Source: Alloyangia pacifica (lineage in GTDB: Bacteria > Pseudomonadota > Alphaproteobacteria > Rhodobacterales > Rhodobacteraceae). From it: a DNA stretch of 64,000 bases. The stretch is from NCBI RefSeq assembly GCF_900116195.1, contig NZ_FOZW01000017.1, positions 1 to 64,000 on the forward strand, written 5' to 3'. The position numbers were made by a program, and so were the translations under genes. Positions 31,282 to 41,300 of the stretch are shown one piece after another; positions within the stretch are counted from its first letter, which is position 1, and each line of letters begins with the position of its first letter. Below the pieces are notes generated by a model. That model saw only the letters and a program-made list of their open reading frames with translations. It ran no database searches and had not been told where the DNA came from.

Positions 31282-33576
31282 TCACTCCGCCACGCAGTCT
31301 GCGAAATACTCCACCGATCCGTCGGGCATGGTCTCCTGCACCAGCCCATGGATATCGGTCTCGAAGCCGGGGCACTCGCGGGCGAACTCGCGGTTGAAGC
31401 GCAGGTAGTCGACGATGCGCTTATTGAACACCTCGCCCGGGATCAGCAGCGGGATGCCCGGCGGGTAGGGGGTGACCAGCGAAGTGGTGATCCGCCCTTC
31501 GAGCGCATCGATCGGCACGCGCTGCGTGGTGCGGCGCGCGATATGCGAGAAGGCCTCGCCGGGGTTCATCGCCGGGGTGAGATCCGACAGGTAGATCTCT
31601 GTCGAAAGCCGCGCCACGTCGTATTTGGCGTATTGCGCGTGCACGTGCTGGCACAGGTCCTTCAGCCCCATGCGCTCGTAGCGGCGGTGCTTGGCGCAGA
31701 ACTCCGGCATCGAGCGCCACATCGGCTGGTTCTTGGCGTAGTCGTCCTTGAACTGCTGCAGGGCGGTCAGCAGCGTGTTCCAGCGGCCCTTGGTGATGCC
31801 GATGGTGAACATGATGAAGAAGCTGTAGAGCCCGGTCTTTTCCACCACCACGCCGTGCTCGGCGAGATACTTGGTAACGATCGAGGCGGGGATGCCCCAG
31901 TCCTCGAAGCGGCCGTCGAGGTTGAGGCCGGGCGTGATGATCGTCGCCTTGATCGGGTCGAGCATGTTGAAGCCCGGCGCCATGTCGCCGAAGCCGTGCC
32001 AGCTGTCGGTGCCGCTGCTCTCTACGCCCTCGGCATCGGTCTTTTTCAGCACCCAGTCGCGGGTCCGGCCCATGCCGTCGCTGTTGTGGTCGAAGTCCTC
32101 GGGGCCCCAGACCTGGAACCACCAGTCATCGGCGCCGTATTCCTCATCGACCTTGCGCATGGCGCGGCGGAATTCCAGTGCCTCGACGATGCTCTCCTCG
32201 ACCAGCGCGGTGCCGCCCGGAGGCTCCATCATCGCCGCCGCCACGTCGCAGGAGGCGATGATGCTGTACTGCGGGCTCGTCGAGGTGTGCATCAGGTAGG
32301 CTTCGTTGAAGAGATGCCGATCGAGCTTGGTCTCCTCGCTGTCCTGCACCAGCACGTGGCTGGCCTGCGAAATCCCCGCCAGCAGCTTGTGCACCGATTG
32401 CGTCGCATAGGTCAGCGACTTGCGGGTGCGCCCGCGCTTGCGGCCCATGGCATGATAGGTGCCGTAGAACGGGTGGAAGGCGGCGTGCGGCAGCCAGGCC
32501 TCGTCGAAATGCAGGTTCTCGACGTAGCCGTCGAGCAGTCCCTTGATCTCTTCGGTGTTGTAGAGAACCCCGTCGTAGGTGGACTGGGTGAGGGTCAGGA
32601 TGCGCGGCTGCACGGTCTCGGGATCGACGTCCTTCAGCAGCGGGTTGGCGCGGATCTTCGCCTTGATGCTCTCGATCTCGAACTCGCTGCGCTGGATCGG
32701 GCCGATGATGCCCCAGTGGTTGCGCGTCGGCTTGAGGAACACCGGGATCGCCCCGGTCATGATGATCGAGTGGAGGATCGACTTGTGGCAGTTGCGGTCC
32801 ACCACGACCACGTCACCGGGCGCCACGCTGTGGTGCCAGACCATCTTGTTCGAGGTCGAGGTGCCGTTGGTCACGAAGAAACAGTGATCGGCGTTGAAGA
32901 TCCGCGCGGCGTTGCGCTCGGACTCGCCGATGGCGCCGTTGTGGTCGAGCAGCTGGCCGAGTTCCTCGACCGCGTTGCACACGTCGGCGCGCAGCATGTT
33001 CTCGCCGTAGAACTGATGGTACATCTGGCCGATCGGCGACTTGAGGAACGCCACGCCGCCCGAATGCCCGGGGCAGTGCCACGAGTAGGAGCCGTCCTCG
33101 GCATAATCGAGCAGCGCCTTGAAGAACGGCGGCTGGATGCCTTCGAGATAGCTCTTGGCCTCGCGAATGATGTGCTTGGCGACGAACTCCGGCGTGTCCT
33201 CGAACATGTGGATGAAGCCGTGCAGCTCGCGCAGGATGTCATTGGGCAGGTGCCGCGAGGTCTTTGTCTCGCCGTAGATGTAGATCGGCACGTCCTCGTT
33301 TTTCCAGCGCAGCTCTTCGATGAAGTTGCGCAGATTGAGCACCGCTGGATCGAGCTCGGGACCCGGAGAGAACTCCTCGTCGTCGATCGACAGCACGAAG
33401 GCGCTGGCGCGCGACTGCTGCTGTGCGAATTGCGACAGGTCGCCGTAGCTGGTGACGCCGAGCACCTCGAACCCCTCGGCCTCGATGGCTTCGGCGAGCG
33501 CGCGGATGCCGAGGCCCGAGCTGTTCTCGGAGCGGAAATCTTCGTCGATGATCACGATGGGGAAGCGGAACTTCAT
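31282..33576 (-). CDS. Orn/Lys/Arg decarboxylase family protein
   Basis: The 764-residue PLP enzyme is of the large fold-type I Orn/Lys/Arg decarboxylase family. An N-terminal receiver-like wing domain (about 1-130; VIIDEDF) is followed by the PLP-binding core with the lysine in QSVHKLLAGISQ and a C-terminal domain. Related stretches include WHCPGHSGG and GTSTSNK. Substrate among arginine, lysine and ornithine cannot be decided from motifs; the product would be a polyamine or its precursor, and the reaction may help against acid. The start at 33576 has GGAGAAAAG upstream; the frame upstream is not homologous. No antiporter gene is adjacent. Confidence 0.9.
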   Translation of the reverse strand: MKFRFPIVIIDEDFRSENSSGLGIRALAEAIEAEGFEVLGVTSYGDLSQFAQQQSRASAFVLSIDDEEFSPGPELDPAVLNLRNFIEELRWKNEDVPIYIYGETKTSRHLPNDILRELHGFIHMFEDTPEFVAKHIIREAKSYLEGIQPPFFKALLDYAEDGSYSWHCPGHSGGVAFLKSPIGQMYHQFYGENMLRADVCNAVEELGQLLDHNGAIGESERNAARIFNADHCFFVTNGTSTSNKMVWHHSVAPGDVVVVDRNCHKSILHSIIMTGAIPVFLKPTRNHWGIIGPIQRSEFEIESIKAKIRANPLLKDVDPETVQPRILTLTQSTYDGVLYNTEEIKGLLDGYVENLHFDEAWLPHAAFHPFYGTYHAMGRKRGRTRKSLTYATQSVHKLLAGISQASHVLVQDSEETKLDRHLFNEAYLMHTSTSPQYSIIASCDVAAAMMEPPGGTALVEESIVEALEFRRAMRKVDEEYGADDWWFQVWGPEDFDHNSDGMGRTRDWVLKKTDAEGVESSGTDSWHGFGDMAPGFNMLDPIKATIITPGLNLDGRFEDWGIPASIVTKYLAEHGVVVEKTGLYSFFIMFTIGITKGRWNTLLTALQQFKDDYAKNQPMWRSMPEFCAKHRRYERMGLKDLCQHVHAQYAKYDVARLSTEIYLSDLTPAMNPGEAFSHIARRTTQRVPIDALEGRITTSLVTPYPPGIPLLIPGEVFNKRIVDYLRFNREFARECPGFETDIHGLVQETMPDGSVEYFADCVAE

Positions 33577-33779
33577 TCTTTTCTCCAACAGGGGGTCTTT
33601 CGTTGGGTGGATGTGCGGTCGCCGAGGCCTTGGGCCCCTGTTCCGGGCGGGTCGTCGGGGCACGCTATGTTGCCCCTATAATGATCGGATGTTTCTTTCT
33701 TTTGAACCCGTCCCCGTCAAGGGGGCGCGGACCGGCTTTCTGGCGGGAAAGCGCGCTTGGATCATCGGGACGGCGGGGC

Positions 33780-35372
33780 TCACCCATAGGCGGCAAGCAG
33801 GGATTTCAGCCCGTCCAGCGTGTCGATCTCGTCCACCGGCTTGTCGCGCCGCCAGCGCGCCATGCGCGGGAAGCGCAGCGCAATGCCGGACTTGTGACGC
33901 GCGCTCTCCTGTATGCCCTCGAAGGCGATCTCGAAAACCAGTTCGGGCGTCACCTGCCGCACCGGGCCGAAGCGTTGCTGGGTGTTGCGCTTCACCCAGC
34001 GGGTGATTTCGTCGAACTCGGCGTCGGTGAGGCCGGAGTAGGCCTTGGTGAAGGGGACCAGCCCGTTGCCATCCTTCACCGCAAAGGTGAAATCGGTGAA
34101 GAGGTTGGCGCGGCGGCCATGGCCCTGCTGGGCGTAGATCATCACCGCGTCGACACTGAGCGGGTCGAGCTTCCATTTCCACCAGTCGCCGCGCTTGCGC
34201 CCGTCGCGGTAGGCCGAGTCCCGGTGCTTCAGCATCAGCCCTTCGGAGCGGAGCTCGCGCGCGCTCTCGCGGCGCGCGGCGAGGGCGGGCCAGTCGGTCT
34301 CGTCGAGGAGCGGCGAGGGCATCACGGCGGCATCTTCCGGCAGGCCGGAGAGCAGCGACTCGAGCCGGGCGCGGCGCTCCGACAGAGGCAGCGCGCGGAT
34401 GTCCGCGCCCTCGTGCTCCAGCAGGTCATAGGCCAGCATTCGCACCGGCGCCTCGGTCAGCAGCTTCTTCGGCACGGTCTTGCGCCCGATGCGCGGCTGC
34501 AACTGGGCAAAGGGCAGCGGGCTGCCGTCCTTCCAGGCGAGGATCTCGCCGTCCAGCACCGTGCCCGGCGGCAGGAAGTCCGGCGTGCGGGCGAACTCGG
34601 GGAAACGGTCGGTGATCAGCTCCTCTCCCCGCGACCAGAGGTGATGGGTGCCGCCGCGCAGGATCAGCTGGCCGCGGATGCCGTCCCATTTCCACTCCGC
34701 CAGCCAGTCCGCCGGATCGCCGAGGCTCGCGGCCTCTGCCTCGAGCGGCGAGGCGAGGCAGAACGGGTAGGGGCGGCTATCGTCTTCGCTGGCGTCCTCT
34801 TCGGCGGTGAGCTGGTCCCAGCTGGTGTCCTCAGGCTGCCACTTGCCCATCAGCCGCAGCGCCATCGCCGCCTCGTCCACCCCCGTCGCTTCGGCCAGTG
34901 CGCGGGTCATCAGCTTGCGGCTGATGCCTATGCGAAAGCCACCGGTGATCAGCTTGTTGAACAGGAACCGCTCGGTTGGCTCGAGGTGATCCCAGGCCTC
35001 CAGCACCGCGTGCTTGCGGTCCTCCGCCTCCTTCTCGGCCAGCCCCTTCACCACGCCGATCCATTCCGCCAGCTCCCGGTCCTCGGGCGCGGCGGGCGAC
35101 GGCAGGATAAGCGCGATGGTCTCGGCGAGATCGCCGACAATGGGATAGCTTTCCTCGAACAGCCAGAGGGGGATGCCGGCGCGCTCGGCGGCCCATTCGC
35201 GCAGCAGCGTTGTGGTGACCGCGCGCTTCGGCCGGCGCCCGGAGAAGAGCGCAACCGCCCAGAGGCGATCCGCCTCGGGCGCCTCGCGAAAAAACTCGGT
35301 AAGAGCGGAAGTTTTCTCTGAAGTTCTGGTGGTTTGATCGAGTTTTGTGAAGAGGCGCGCGAAGTCCTTCAT
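33780..35372 (-). CDS. ATP-dependent DNA ligase, ligase-associated repair type
   Basis: The product has 530 residues. An N-terminal helical domain (about 1-205) precedes the adenylation domain with motif I EWKWDGIRG (catalytic K228), then DGEILAW (motif III) and SEGLMLKHRDS (motif IV), and a C-terminal OB domain. This matches the cisplatin-type ATP ligases encoded with an exonuclease, an Lhr-type helicase and PdeM. The start at 35372 overlaps the exonuclease stop by 4 bp. Neither helicase nor PdeM follows: the downstream 203-bp gap leads to the decarboxylase gene. Confidence 0.93.
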   Translation of the reverse strand: MKDFARLFTKLDQTTRTSEKTSALTEFFREAPEADRLWAVALFSGRRPKRAVTTTLLREWAAERAGIPLWLFEESYPIVGDLAETIALILPSPAAPEDRELAEWIGVVKGLAEKEAEDRKHAVLEAWDHLEPTERFLFNKLITGGFRIGISRKLMTRALAEATGVDEAAMALRLMGKWQPEDTSWDQLTAEEDASEDDSRPYPFCLASPLEAEAASLGDPADWLAEWKWDGIRGQLILRGGTHHLWSRGEELITDRFPEFARTPDFLPPGTVLDGEILAWKDGSPLPFAQLQPRIGRKTVPKKLLTEAPVRMLAYDLLEHEGADIRALPLSERRARLESLLSGLPEDAAVMPSPLLDETDWPALAARRESARELRSEGLMLKHRDSAYRDGRKRGDWWKWKLDPLSVDAVMIYAQQGHGRRANLFTDFTFAVKDGNGLVPFTKAYSGLTDAEFDEITRWVKRNTQQRFGPVRQVTPELVFEIAFEGIQESARHKSGIALRFPRMARWRRDKPVDEIDTLDGLKSLLAAYG

Positions 35373-36385
35373 GCGGCGTCTCCACTTTGCTCGGTCGCGT
35401 CCTCGTCGCCGCCGAACTCGGTGGGTACGGGGGTGGCGGCGTAGCCCTCGCTGCGCAGGTATTGCGCAAAGATGTCCACGTAACCATGTGTCGGATATAT
35501 GTTTTCTGCGCCGGTATCCTTGATCGCGCGCAGCAGCGCGGGCCAATCGGCGTGGTCTGAGATGACGAAGCCCCGCTGCACGCCGCGCCGCCGCCGCACG
35601 CCGCGCAGACGCATCCAGCCAGAGGCGAAACCGGTCTGTGCCGGGCCGAACTTTCGCGCCCAGGAGGTGCCGAAGGCCGAGGGCGGTGCGATGACCATCG
35701 GCGCGGGATGCGCCTTGCGGTCGTAATCCGGCGTGACCGGAACGGTCTCGCGGTCGAAGGCGCCGATCTCGCGCAGCACCGCGTTGCTGCCCTCGACTGC
35801 GCCATGGGTGAGGATCGGGCCGATCTCCGGGTCGAGCATCGAAATCAGCCGTTGCGCCTTCCCGAGGCTGTAGGCCCCCAGCAGCGAGGCGCGTCCGGCT
35901 TCGCGGTTGGCGCGCCACCAGGCGTTGATCTCGGCGGCGATCTCGGCCTGCGGCTGCCAGCGGAACACCGGCAGGCCGAAGGTGCACTCGGTGATGAACG
36001 CATGGCAGCGCACCGGCTCGAAGGGCTCGCTGAGCCCGTCGTTCTCGAGCTTGTAGTCGCCCGAGACCACCCAGACCTCGCCGCCCACCTCGACCCGCAC
36101 CTGCGCCGAGCCGGGCACGTGTCCGGCAGGATGGAAGCTGATGGTCGCGCCGCCGATCCTGCGCGGTTCGCCGTAGGGCTGCGTTTCGACCTCCACCCCG
36201 AGCCGGTGGCAGATCATCGCGGCGGTGACCGGCGTGGCGAGGTAGGCGCCATGGCCGGGGCGGGCGTGGTCGGAATGGGCGTGGGTGATCAGCGCCCGCG
36301 GCACCGGGCGCCACGGGTCGATGTAGACGTCCGCAGCGGGACAGTAGATGCCGCGCTCGGTGAAGCTGAGAACCGGGTCCGCCAT
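35369..36385 (-). CDS. Ligase-associated metallo-beta-lactamase-fold DNA exonuclease
   Basis: This 338-residue nuclease of the beta-lactamase/beta-CASP type carries the metal-binding motif THAHSDHAR (about 34-42), a second histidine in HPAGHVPGSAQ, SGDYK, and the late FVISDHADW and YPTHGYVD segments. It is presumed to process 3' or interstrand-damaged ends for the ligase encoded next, with which it is translationally coupled (4-bp overlap). A DNA damage-repair role is known for the family; direct evidence here is only the pairing. Confidence 0.9.
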   Translation of the reverse strand: MADPVLSFTERGIYCPAADVYIDPWRPVPRALITHAHSDHARPGHGAYLATPVTAAMICHRLGVEVETQPYGEPRRIGGATISFHPAGHVPGSAQVRVEVGGEVWVVSGDYKLENDGLSEPFEPVRCHAFITECTFGLPVFRWQPQAEIAAEINAWWRANREAGRASLLGAYSLGKAQRLISMLDPEIGPILTHGAVEGSNAVLREIGAFDRETVPVTPDYDRKAHPAPMVIAPPSAFGTSWARKFGPAQTGFASGWMRLRGVRRRRGVQRGFVISDHADWPALLRAIKDTGAENIYPTHGYVDIFAQYLRSEGYAATPVPTEFGGDEDATEQSGDAA

Positions 36386-36422
36386 GGGGCGGAGGATAGG
36401 GCGCAGGTTGCGGGCGACCAGA

Positions 36423-37391
36423 TCAGGCCTGCTCTGCGGGCTGCGCCTGCTCGGCGCCCTGCCGGTAGTGAGCCACCAGTTGCGAGACGATGCGGCCGCG
36501 GGTCACCACGTCTTCCATGAGCACCTCGTGCTCGCCGGCCTGGACGACCTCGAGCCTGCCGCCGGGCCAGGATGCCATGCGGGCCCGGATGCGGGCGGGG
36601 TCGACCACCCGCTCGTTGCTGCCGAGATAGGTGAGGCAAGGCACTTCGGGCGCGGGCCGGCGCGACAGCGACAGGCATTCGGCCAGCGCCTCGTGCAGCC
36701 AACGCAGCGAGGGGCCGCCAAGCTGCAGCTGCGGCACTTCGGTAACCTGGCGCAGCATGTAGTCCCAGCTGGCGCGGTCGGTGGTCAGCACGTTGCCCTC
36801 GAAGGCGGTGCGCGACAGGTAGCTGCCGGGCCCGGTCGAGGGTGCGTAGAAATGCCCCATACCCATGCGCGCGCCGGACCAGCTCAGCGCCCAGGCGGCG
36901 GGGCGGACCGGGCCGAACATGCGGATGCCCCACATCGGCGCGGTGAACCCCGCGGCGGCCACCGGCAGGCCGCGGGTCAGGGCGCGCAGCCCGATGGCCC
37001 CGCCCATGGAATGCGCCAGCAGGTGCAGCGGCCGCGGCAGCCCCAGCACGTCCACCGCGTCGAGCAGCGCCGCCACGTCTTTCTGGTAGTCGGCAAAGAG
37101 GTGCACGTGACCGGTCTGCACATCCTCGAGCATCCGGTCGGCCAGTCCCTGGCCGCGCCAGTCGATGGTCAGCACGTGGAAGCCGCGCGCGGCGAACTCC
37201 TGCGACACGCGGCCGTATTTCTCGACGTATTCGGTGCGGCCGGGAAAGAGCAACACGGTGCCCTCGGCCTTCGCCGGGCCGGGGTAATGGGCGATGCGCA
37301 GGCGCAGCCCGTCCTCGGCACGTACCCAGAAGGCGCGGCCCCCATCGGGGCCGTCGGCCAGCTCGGCGTGGAAGGGGGCTGCCTCGAACAT
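36423..37391 (-). CDS. Alpha/beta hydrolase, lysophospholipase-like
   Basis: The 322-residue hydrolase has the nucleophile elbow AHSMGGA (Ser at about 128), the FPGRTEYVEKY region after strand 3 and a C-terminal histidine in GEHEVLMED, making the PldB/monoacylglycerol-lipase pattern. It would cleave lysophospholipids or monoacylglycerols. The start ATG overlaps the stop of the SCP2 gene by one base (TGATG), so the two are translated together, suggesting a shared lipid substrate. No signal peptide is evident. Confidence 0.85.
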   Translation of the reverse strand: MFEAAPFHAELADGPDGGRAFWVRAEDGLRLRIAHYPGPAKAEGTVLLFPGRTEYVEKYGRVSQEFAARGFHVLTIDWRGQGLADRMLEDVQTGHVHLFADYQKDVAALLDAVDVLGLPRPLHLLAHSMGGAIGLRALTRGLPVAAAGFTAPMWGIRMFGPVRPAAWALSWSGARMGMGHFYAPSTGPGSYLSRTAFEGNVLTTDRASWDYMLRQVTEVPQLQLGGPSLRWLHEALAECLSLSRRPAPEVPCLTYLGSNERVVDPARIRARMASWPGGRLEVVQAGEHEVLMEDVVTRGRIVSQLVAHYRQGAEQAQPAEQA

Positions 37392-37681
37392 CAGGCCAGC
37401 GTGCTCGCCAGCCGCATGGCCGCGCCCATGTCGCCGTCGACCTTGAGCTTGCCGGTCATGAAGGCGGTGGTGGGGTTCTTCTCGCCGTCGATGATGGCGC
37501 GGAAGGTCTCGGTGTCGGCGGTCAGCGTCACCTCGGCCTCGTCATCGCCGACGCGCGCGCCGTTCTCGTCGACGATCAGGCTGCCTTTGCCCTCGATGAC
37601 GAACTTCGCGATGCCGGCGAATCCCTTGCCGTCCAGCTTGTTGTTCAGCGCGGCGACCGCCGCCTTGACCGTTTCGCTCAT
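37391..37681 (-). CDS. SCP2 sterol/lipid-binding domain protein
   Basis: The 96-residue protein is a single SCP2 domain, with FVIEGKGSLIVDENG in the middle and the TAFMTGKLKVDGDMGAAM strand-helix at the end, which form the hydrophobic ligand tunnel. It may carry fatty acyl-CoA or lysolipid for the hydrolase encoded immediately downstream with a one-base overlap. The start at 37681 (MSETVKAA) is preferred over the longer version from 37717, which adds residues without homology. Confidence 0.87.
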   Translation of the reverse strand: MSETVKAAVAALNNKLDGKGFAGIAKFVIEGKGSLIVDENGARVGDDEAEVTLTADTETFRAIIDGEKNPTTAFMTGKLKVDGDMGAAMRLASTLA

Positions 37682-37746
37682 GTTGCGGGCACTCCTCACG
37701 AATTCCTGTGCTGGCAAAGCGCCAGCCGTGCGCTACACTCTCCTCT

Positions 37747-38310
37747 ATGAGCATCCTGATCCGCGAATTCAAATCTAGAACGGTTGCGGCGCTGGCCCTA
37801 GTCACGTTTTCCCTACCCGTCGCGGCGCAGGCGGACCGGGCGGACGAGCTTCTGGCGGAGCTGGCAGGCGCCTCGAGCCCCGAGATCGCCGACCGGGTGG
37901 AGCGCGACCTGTTCAATGAATGGTCGAAATCCGGCTCGCCGGCGATGGACCTGCTGCTGAAGCGCGGCCGCGACGCGCTGGAGGTCAGCGACTTCCAGAC
38001 CGCCATCGAGCATCTCACCGCGCTCACCGACCATGCACCCGGCTTTGCCGAGGGCTGGAGCACGTTGGCGCTGGCCTATTACGCCGCGGATGCGCTCGGC
38101 CCGGCGATGGATGCGCTGGAGCACACGCTGGCGCTCAACCCCAATCATTTTGGTGCCTTGCAGGGCGTCGGGGCGATCCACGAGGAGCTGGGCGATCTTG
38201 ACCTTGCCTATCGCGCCTATTCCCGGGTAGTTGAGCTTCGGCCCTATGACAGCGATGTCACCGAGGCCATCGAAAGGCTCGAAACGCGGGTAAACGGCGT
38301 TTCGCTCTGA
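37747..38310 (+). CDS. Exported TPR-repeat protein
   Basis: The 187-residue product has an N-terminal signal peptide (about 1-26, ending AAQA) and at least two to three TPR units between about 75 and 180, for example the one with the AEGWSTLALAYYAADALG helix pair. It probably acts as a periplasmic protein-protein interaction module; no enzyme domain is seen. The start at 37747 removes 13 residues that precede the signal peptide. It is divergent from the SCP2 gene and 56 bp ahead of the helicase gene. Confidence 0.82.
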   Translation: MSILIREFKSRTVAALALVTFSLPVAAQADRADELLAELAGASSPEIADRVERDLFNEWSKSGSPAMDLLLKRGRDALEVSDFQTAIEHLTALTDHAPGFAEGWSTLALAYYAADALGPAMDALEHTLALNPNHFGALQGVGAIHEELGDLDLAYRAYSRVVELRPYDSDVTEAIERLETRVNGVSL

Positions 38311-38366
38311 GGCACCGGCCCGCCGCAAATCAGGCGACCGGAAGAGGAAAGACAAGGCCCCCTCCC

Positions 38367-41300
38367 ATGGCCCAACGCGCACGGATCGCGGCCGTTCTCG
38401 GCCCGACCAACACAGGCAAGACCCATTACGCCATCGAACGGATGCTGGCGCACAGGACCGGCATGATCGGCCTGCCGCTGCGGCTTCTGGCGCGCGAGGT
38501 CTACGACAAGGTCGTGGCCGCCCGCGGTCCCTCGGTTGCGGCGCTGGTGACCGGCGAAGAGCGCATCGTGCCGCCGCGCGCGCAGTACTGGATCTGCACC
38601 GTCGAGGCGATGCCCGAGGGCATGGGGTGCGATTTCGTGGCGATCGACGAGATCCAGCTCTGCGCCGACCCCGAGCGCGGCCATGTCTTCACCGACCGGC
38701 TGCTGCGCATGCGCGGCCTGCACGAGACGCTGTTCCTCGGCTCGGACACCATGCGCGGGCCGATCTCGCAACTGGTCAAGGGCGTGGAGTTCATGCGCCG
38801 CGACCGCATGAGCCAGCTGATGTACTCGGGTTCGAAAAAGATCAGCCGCATGCAGCCGCGCAGCGCCATCGTCGGTTTCTCGGTGGACAACGTTTATGCA
38901 ATCGCCGAGCTGCTGCGCCGCACCAAGGGCGGCGCGGCGGTGGTGATGGGGGCGCTCAGCCCGCGCACCCGCAACGCGCAGGTGGACCTCTACCAGAACG
39001 GCGACGTGGACTATCTCGTGGCCACCGATGCCATCGGCATGGGGCTCAACCTCGACGTCGATCACGTGGCGTTTTCCTCGCTGCGCAAGTTTGACGGGCG
39101 GCGGATGCGCGAGCTTCAGCCGAACGAGCTGGCGCAGATCGCCGGCCGGGCGGGGCGGGGGATGCGCGACGGCTCCTTCGGCACCACCGGCGAGGCGGGG
39201 CAGATCCCCGAGGAGTGGGTCGAGGCGATCACCAGCCACAGCTTCACCCCGCTCAAGAAGCTCAACTGGCGGAACCCGCAACTGAATTTCGGCTCGCCCG
39301 AGGCGCTGATCGCCTCGCTGGAGAAGGCGCCGGACGATCCCTCGCTGGTGAAGGCGCGCGAGGCGGACGACCTGATGTCGCTCAAGTCGCTCAACTCGCA
39401 GGCGGAGGTCCGCGCGCGCGCGTCCGATCCGGCCTCGGTCAAGCTGCTGTGGGATGTCTGCCGTATTCCCGATTTCCGCGGGATCAGCCATAATGAACAC
39501 GCGGCGCTGCTGCAGGTGATCTACCAGCACCTGCACGAGCGCGGCAGCATTCCGCGCGATTTCATGGCGCGGCAGGTAAAACGCATCGATCGAACCGATG
39601 GCGACATCGATGCGTTGTCGAAACGTCTGGCATTTATCCGCACTTGGACTTACGTGGCGCAACGCAAAGGTTGGGTCGATGACGAAAGCCATTGGCGCGA
39701 GGCAACCCGCGCGGTAGAAGATGCCCTGTCCGACGCGCTGCACGCGCGTCTTACGCAAAGATTTGTTGACCGCCGCACGTCAGTGCTGATGCGGCGGTTG
39801 AAGCAGAAGGAGGCCCTCTTGGCCGAGGTGAACGAGAACGGAGAAGTGACCGTCGAAGGCGAATTCGTCGGTCGGCTCGAAGGGTTCCGCTTCCGGCAGG
39901 ATGCCGGCGCAACGGGACAGGAAGCGAAGACGCTGAAGACGGCGTCGCTGCAGGCGCTGGCGCCGCATTTCCACCTGCGGGCGGATCGCTTCTACAACGC
40001 GCCCGACACCGAGATCGACTTCACCGAGCAGGGTGGCCTCATGTGGGGCGACCAGGCCGTGGGCAAGCTGGTCAAGGGTGACGATCCGCTGAAGCCGCGC
40101 ATCGCGGTCTTCGTCGACGATGAGGCCGGTGCCGATGTGGCGCAGAAGGTGGAACGCCGCCTGCAGCATTTCATCGACCGCAAGATCGCCGCGCTCTTCG
40201 AGCCGCTGCTGGCGATGAAGAACGACGAGACACTGTCCGGCCTGGCGCGGGGCTTTGCCTTCCGCCTGATCGAATCGATGGGCATCATCCCGCGTGGCCA
40301 GGTGGCCGACGAGGTGAAGCAGCTGGACCAGGATGCCCGCGGCGCGCTGCGCAAGCACGGCGTGCGCTTCGGCCAGTACACCATCTTCATGCCGCTGCTG
40401 CTCAAGCCCGCGCCGACGCGCCTGCGGCTGGTGCTGTGGTCGCTGTCCAGCGATCTTGACACCTTCCCCGAGGCGCCGCCGCCGGGCCTGGTGACCGTGC
40501 CCAACATGCGCGAAGTGCCGATGGCGCATTACACGCTGTCGGGCTACCGCCCCGCCGGTGAGCGCGCGATCCGCATCGACATGCTCGAGCGTCTCGCCGA
40601 CATGCTGCGCAGCGAGGACAGCCGCGGCGGTTTCGAGGCCAAGGCCGACATGCTGTCGATCACCGGCATGACGCTGGAGCAGTTCTCGGACCTGATGCAG
40701 GGTCTGGGTTACCGCGCCGAGAAGGGCGAGCGCAGCAAGGTGCGCGCCGCCGACAAGGTGGTGACCGAGAGCTCCGAGCCCACCGGCACGCCGGGCGAGG
40801 ACGAGCCCGTCTTCGACGCCGCGCAGGAAGAAGAGGCGACCCCCGCCGCGATGGCCGACCCGGCTGCCGCGCCCGAGGCTGCCGATCTCGTCGCTGGCAC
40901 CGAAGCGATCGACGACGAGGGCGTGGCCCCGATCGCCGAGACCCCGGATGCGGTGGAAGTGGATGACAACATCCCCGAGGCCTCCGAGACCGAGATCCTG
41001 CCGGGCGAGGCCCCCGATGCGGCGCTCGCCGGCCCCGAGACCGAGGTGTTCTACACCTTCACCTGGGGCGGCAACCGCGGCGCACGCGGTGGTCGTCAGG
41101 GCGGTCGCGAGGGTGGCCGTGACGGCGCGCGTGACGGGGCCCGCGAGGGTGGTCGTGACGGCGGCCGCGAGGGCGGACGCCAGGCGCGTGGCGGCGGCAA
41201 GGGTGGCCCCAAGGGCGGCGGCAAGCCGCGCGGCAAGGGCGGCCCGAAGGGCGGCGGCAAGGGTGGTCCCAAGGGGCCGAAGACCTTCGAGTCGCGGCCC

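Noticed and set aside
33780-36314. An 844-residue fusion of the ligase with an upstream frame
   Set aside because: The extra N-terminal part is read in a different frame through the exonuclease gene; the true ligase begins at 35372 with a 4-bp overlap.
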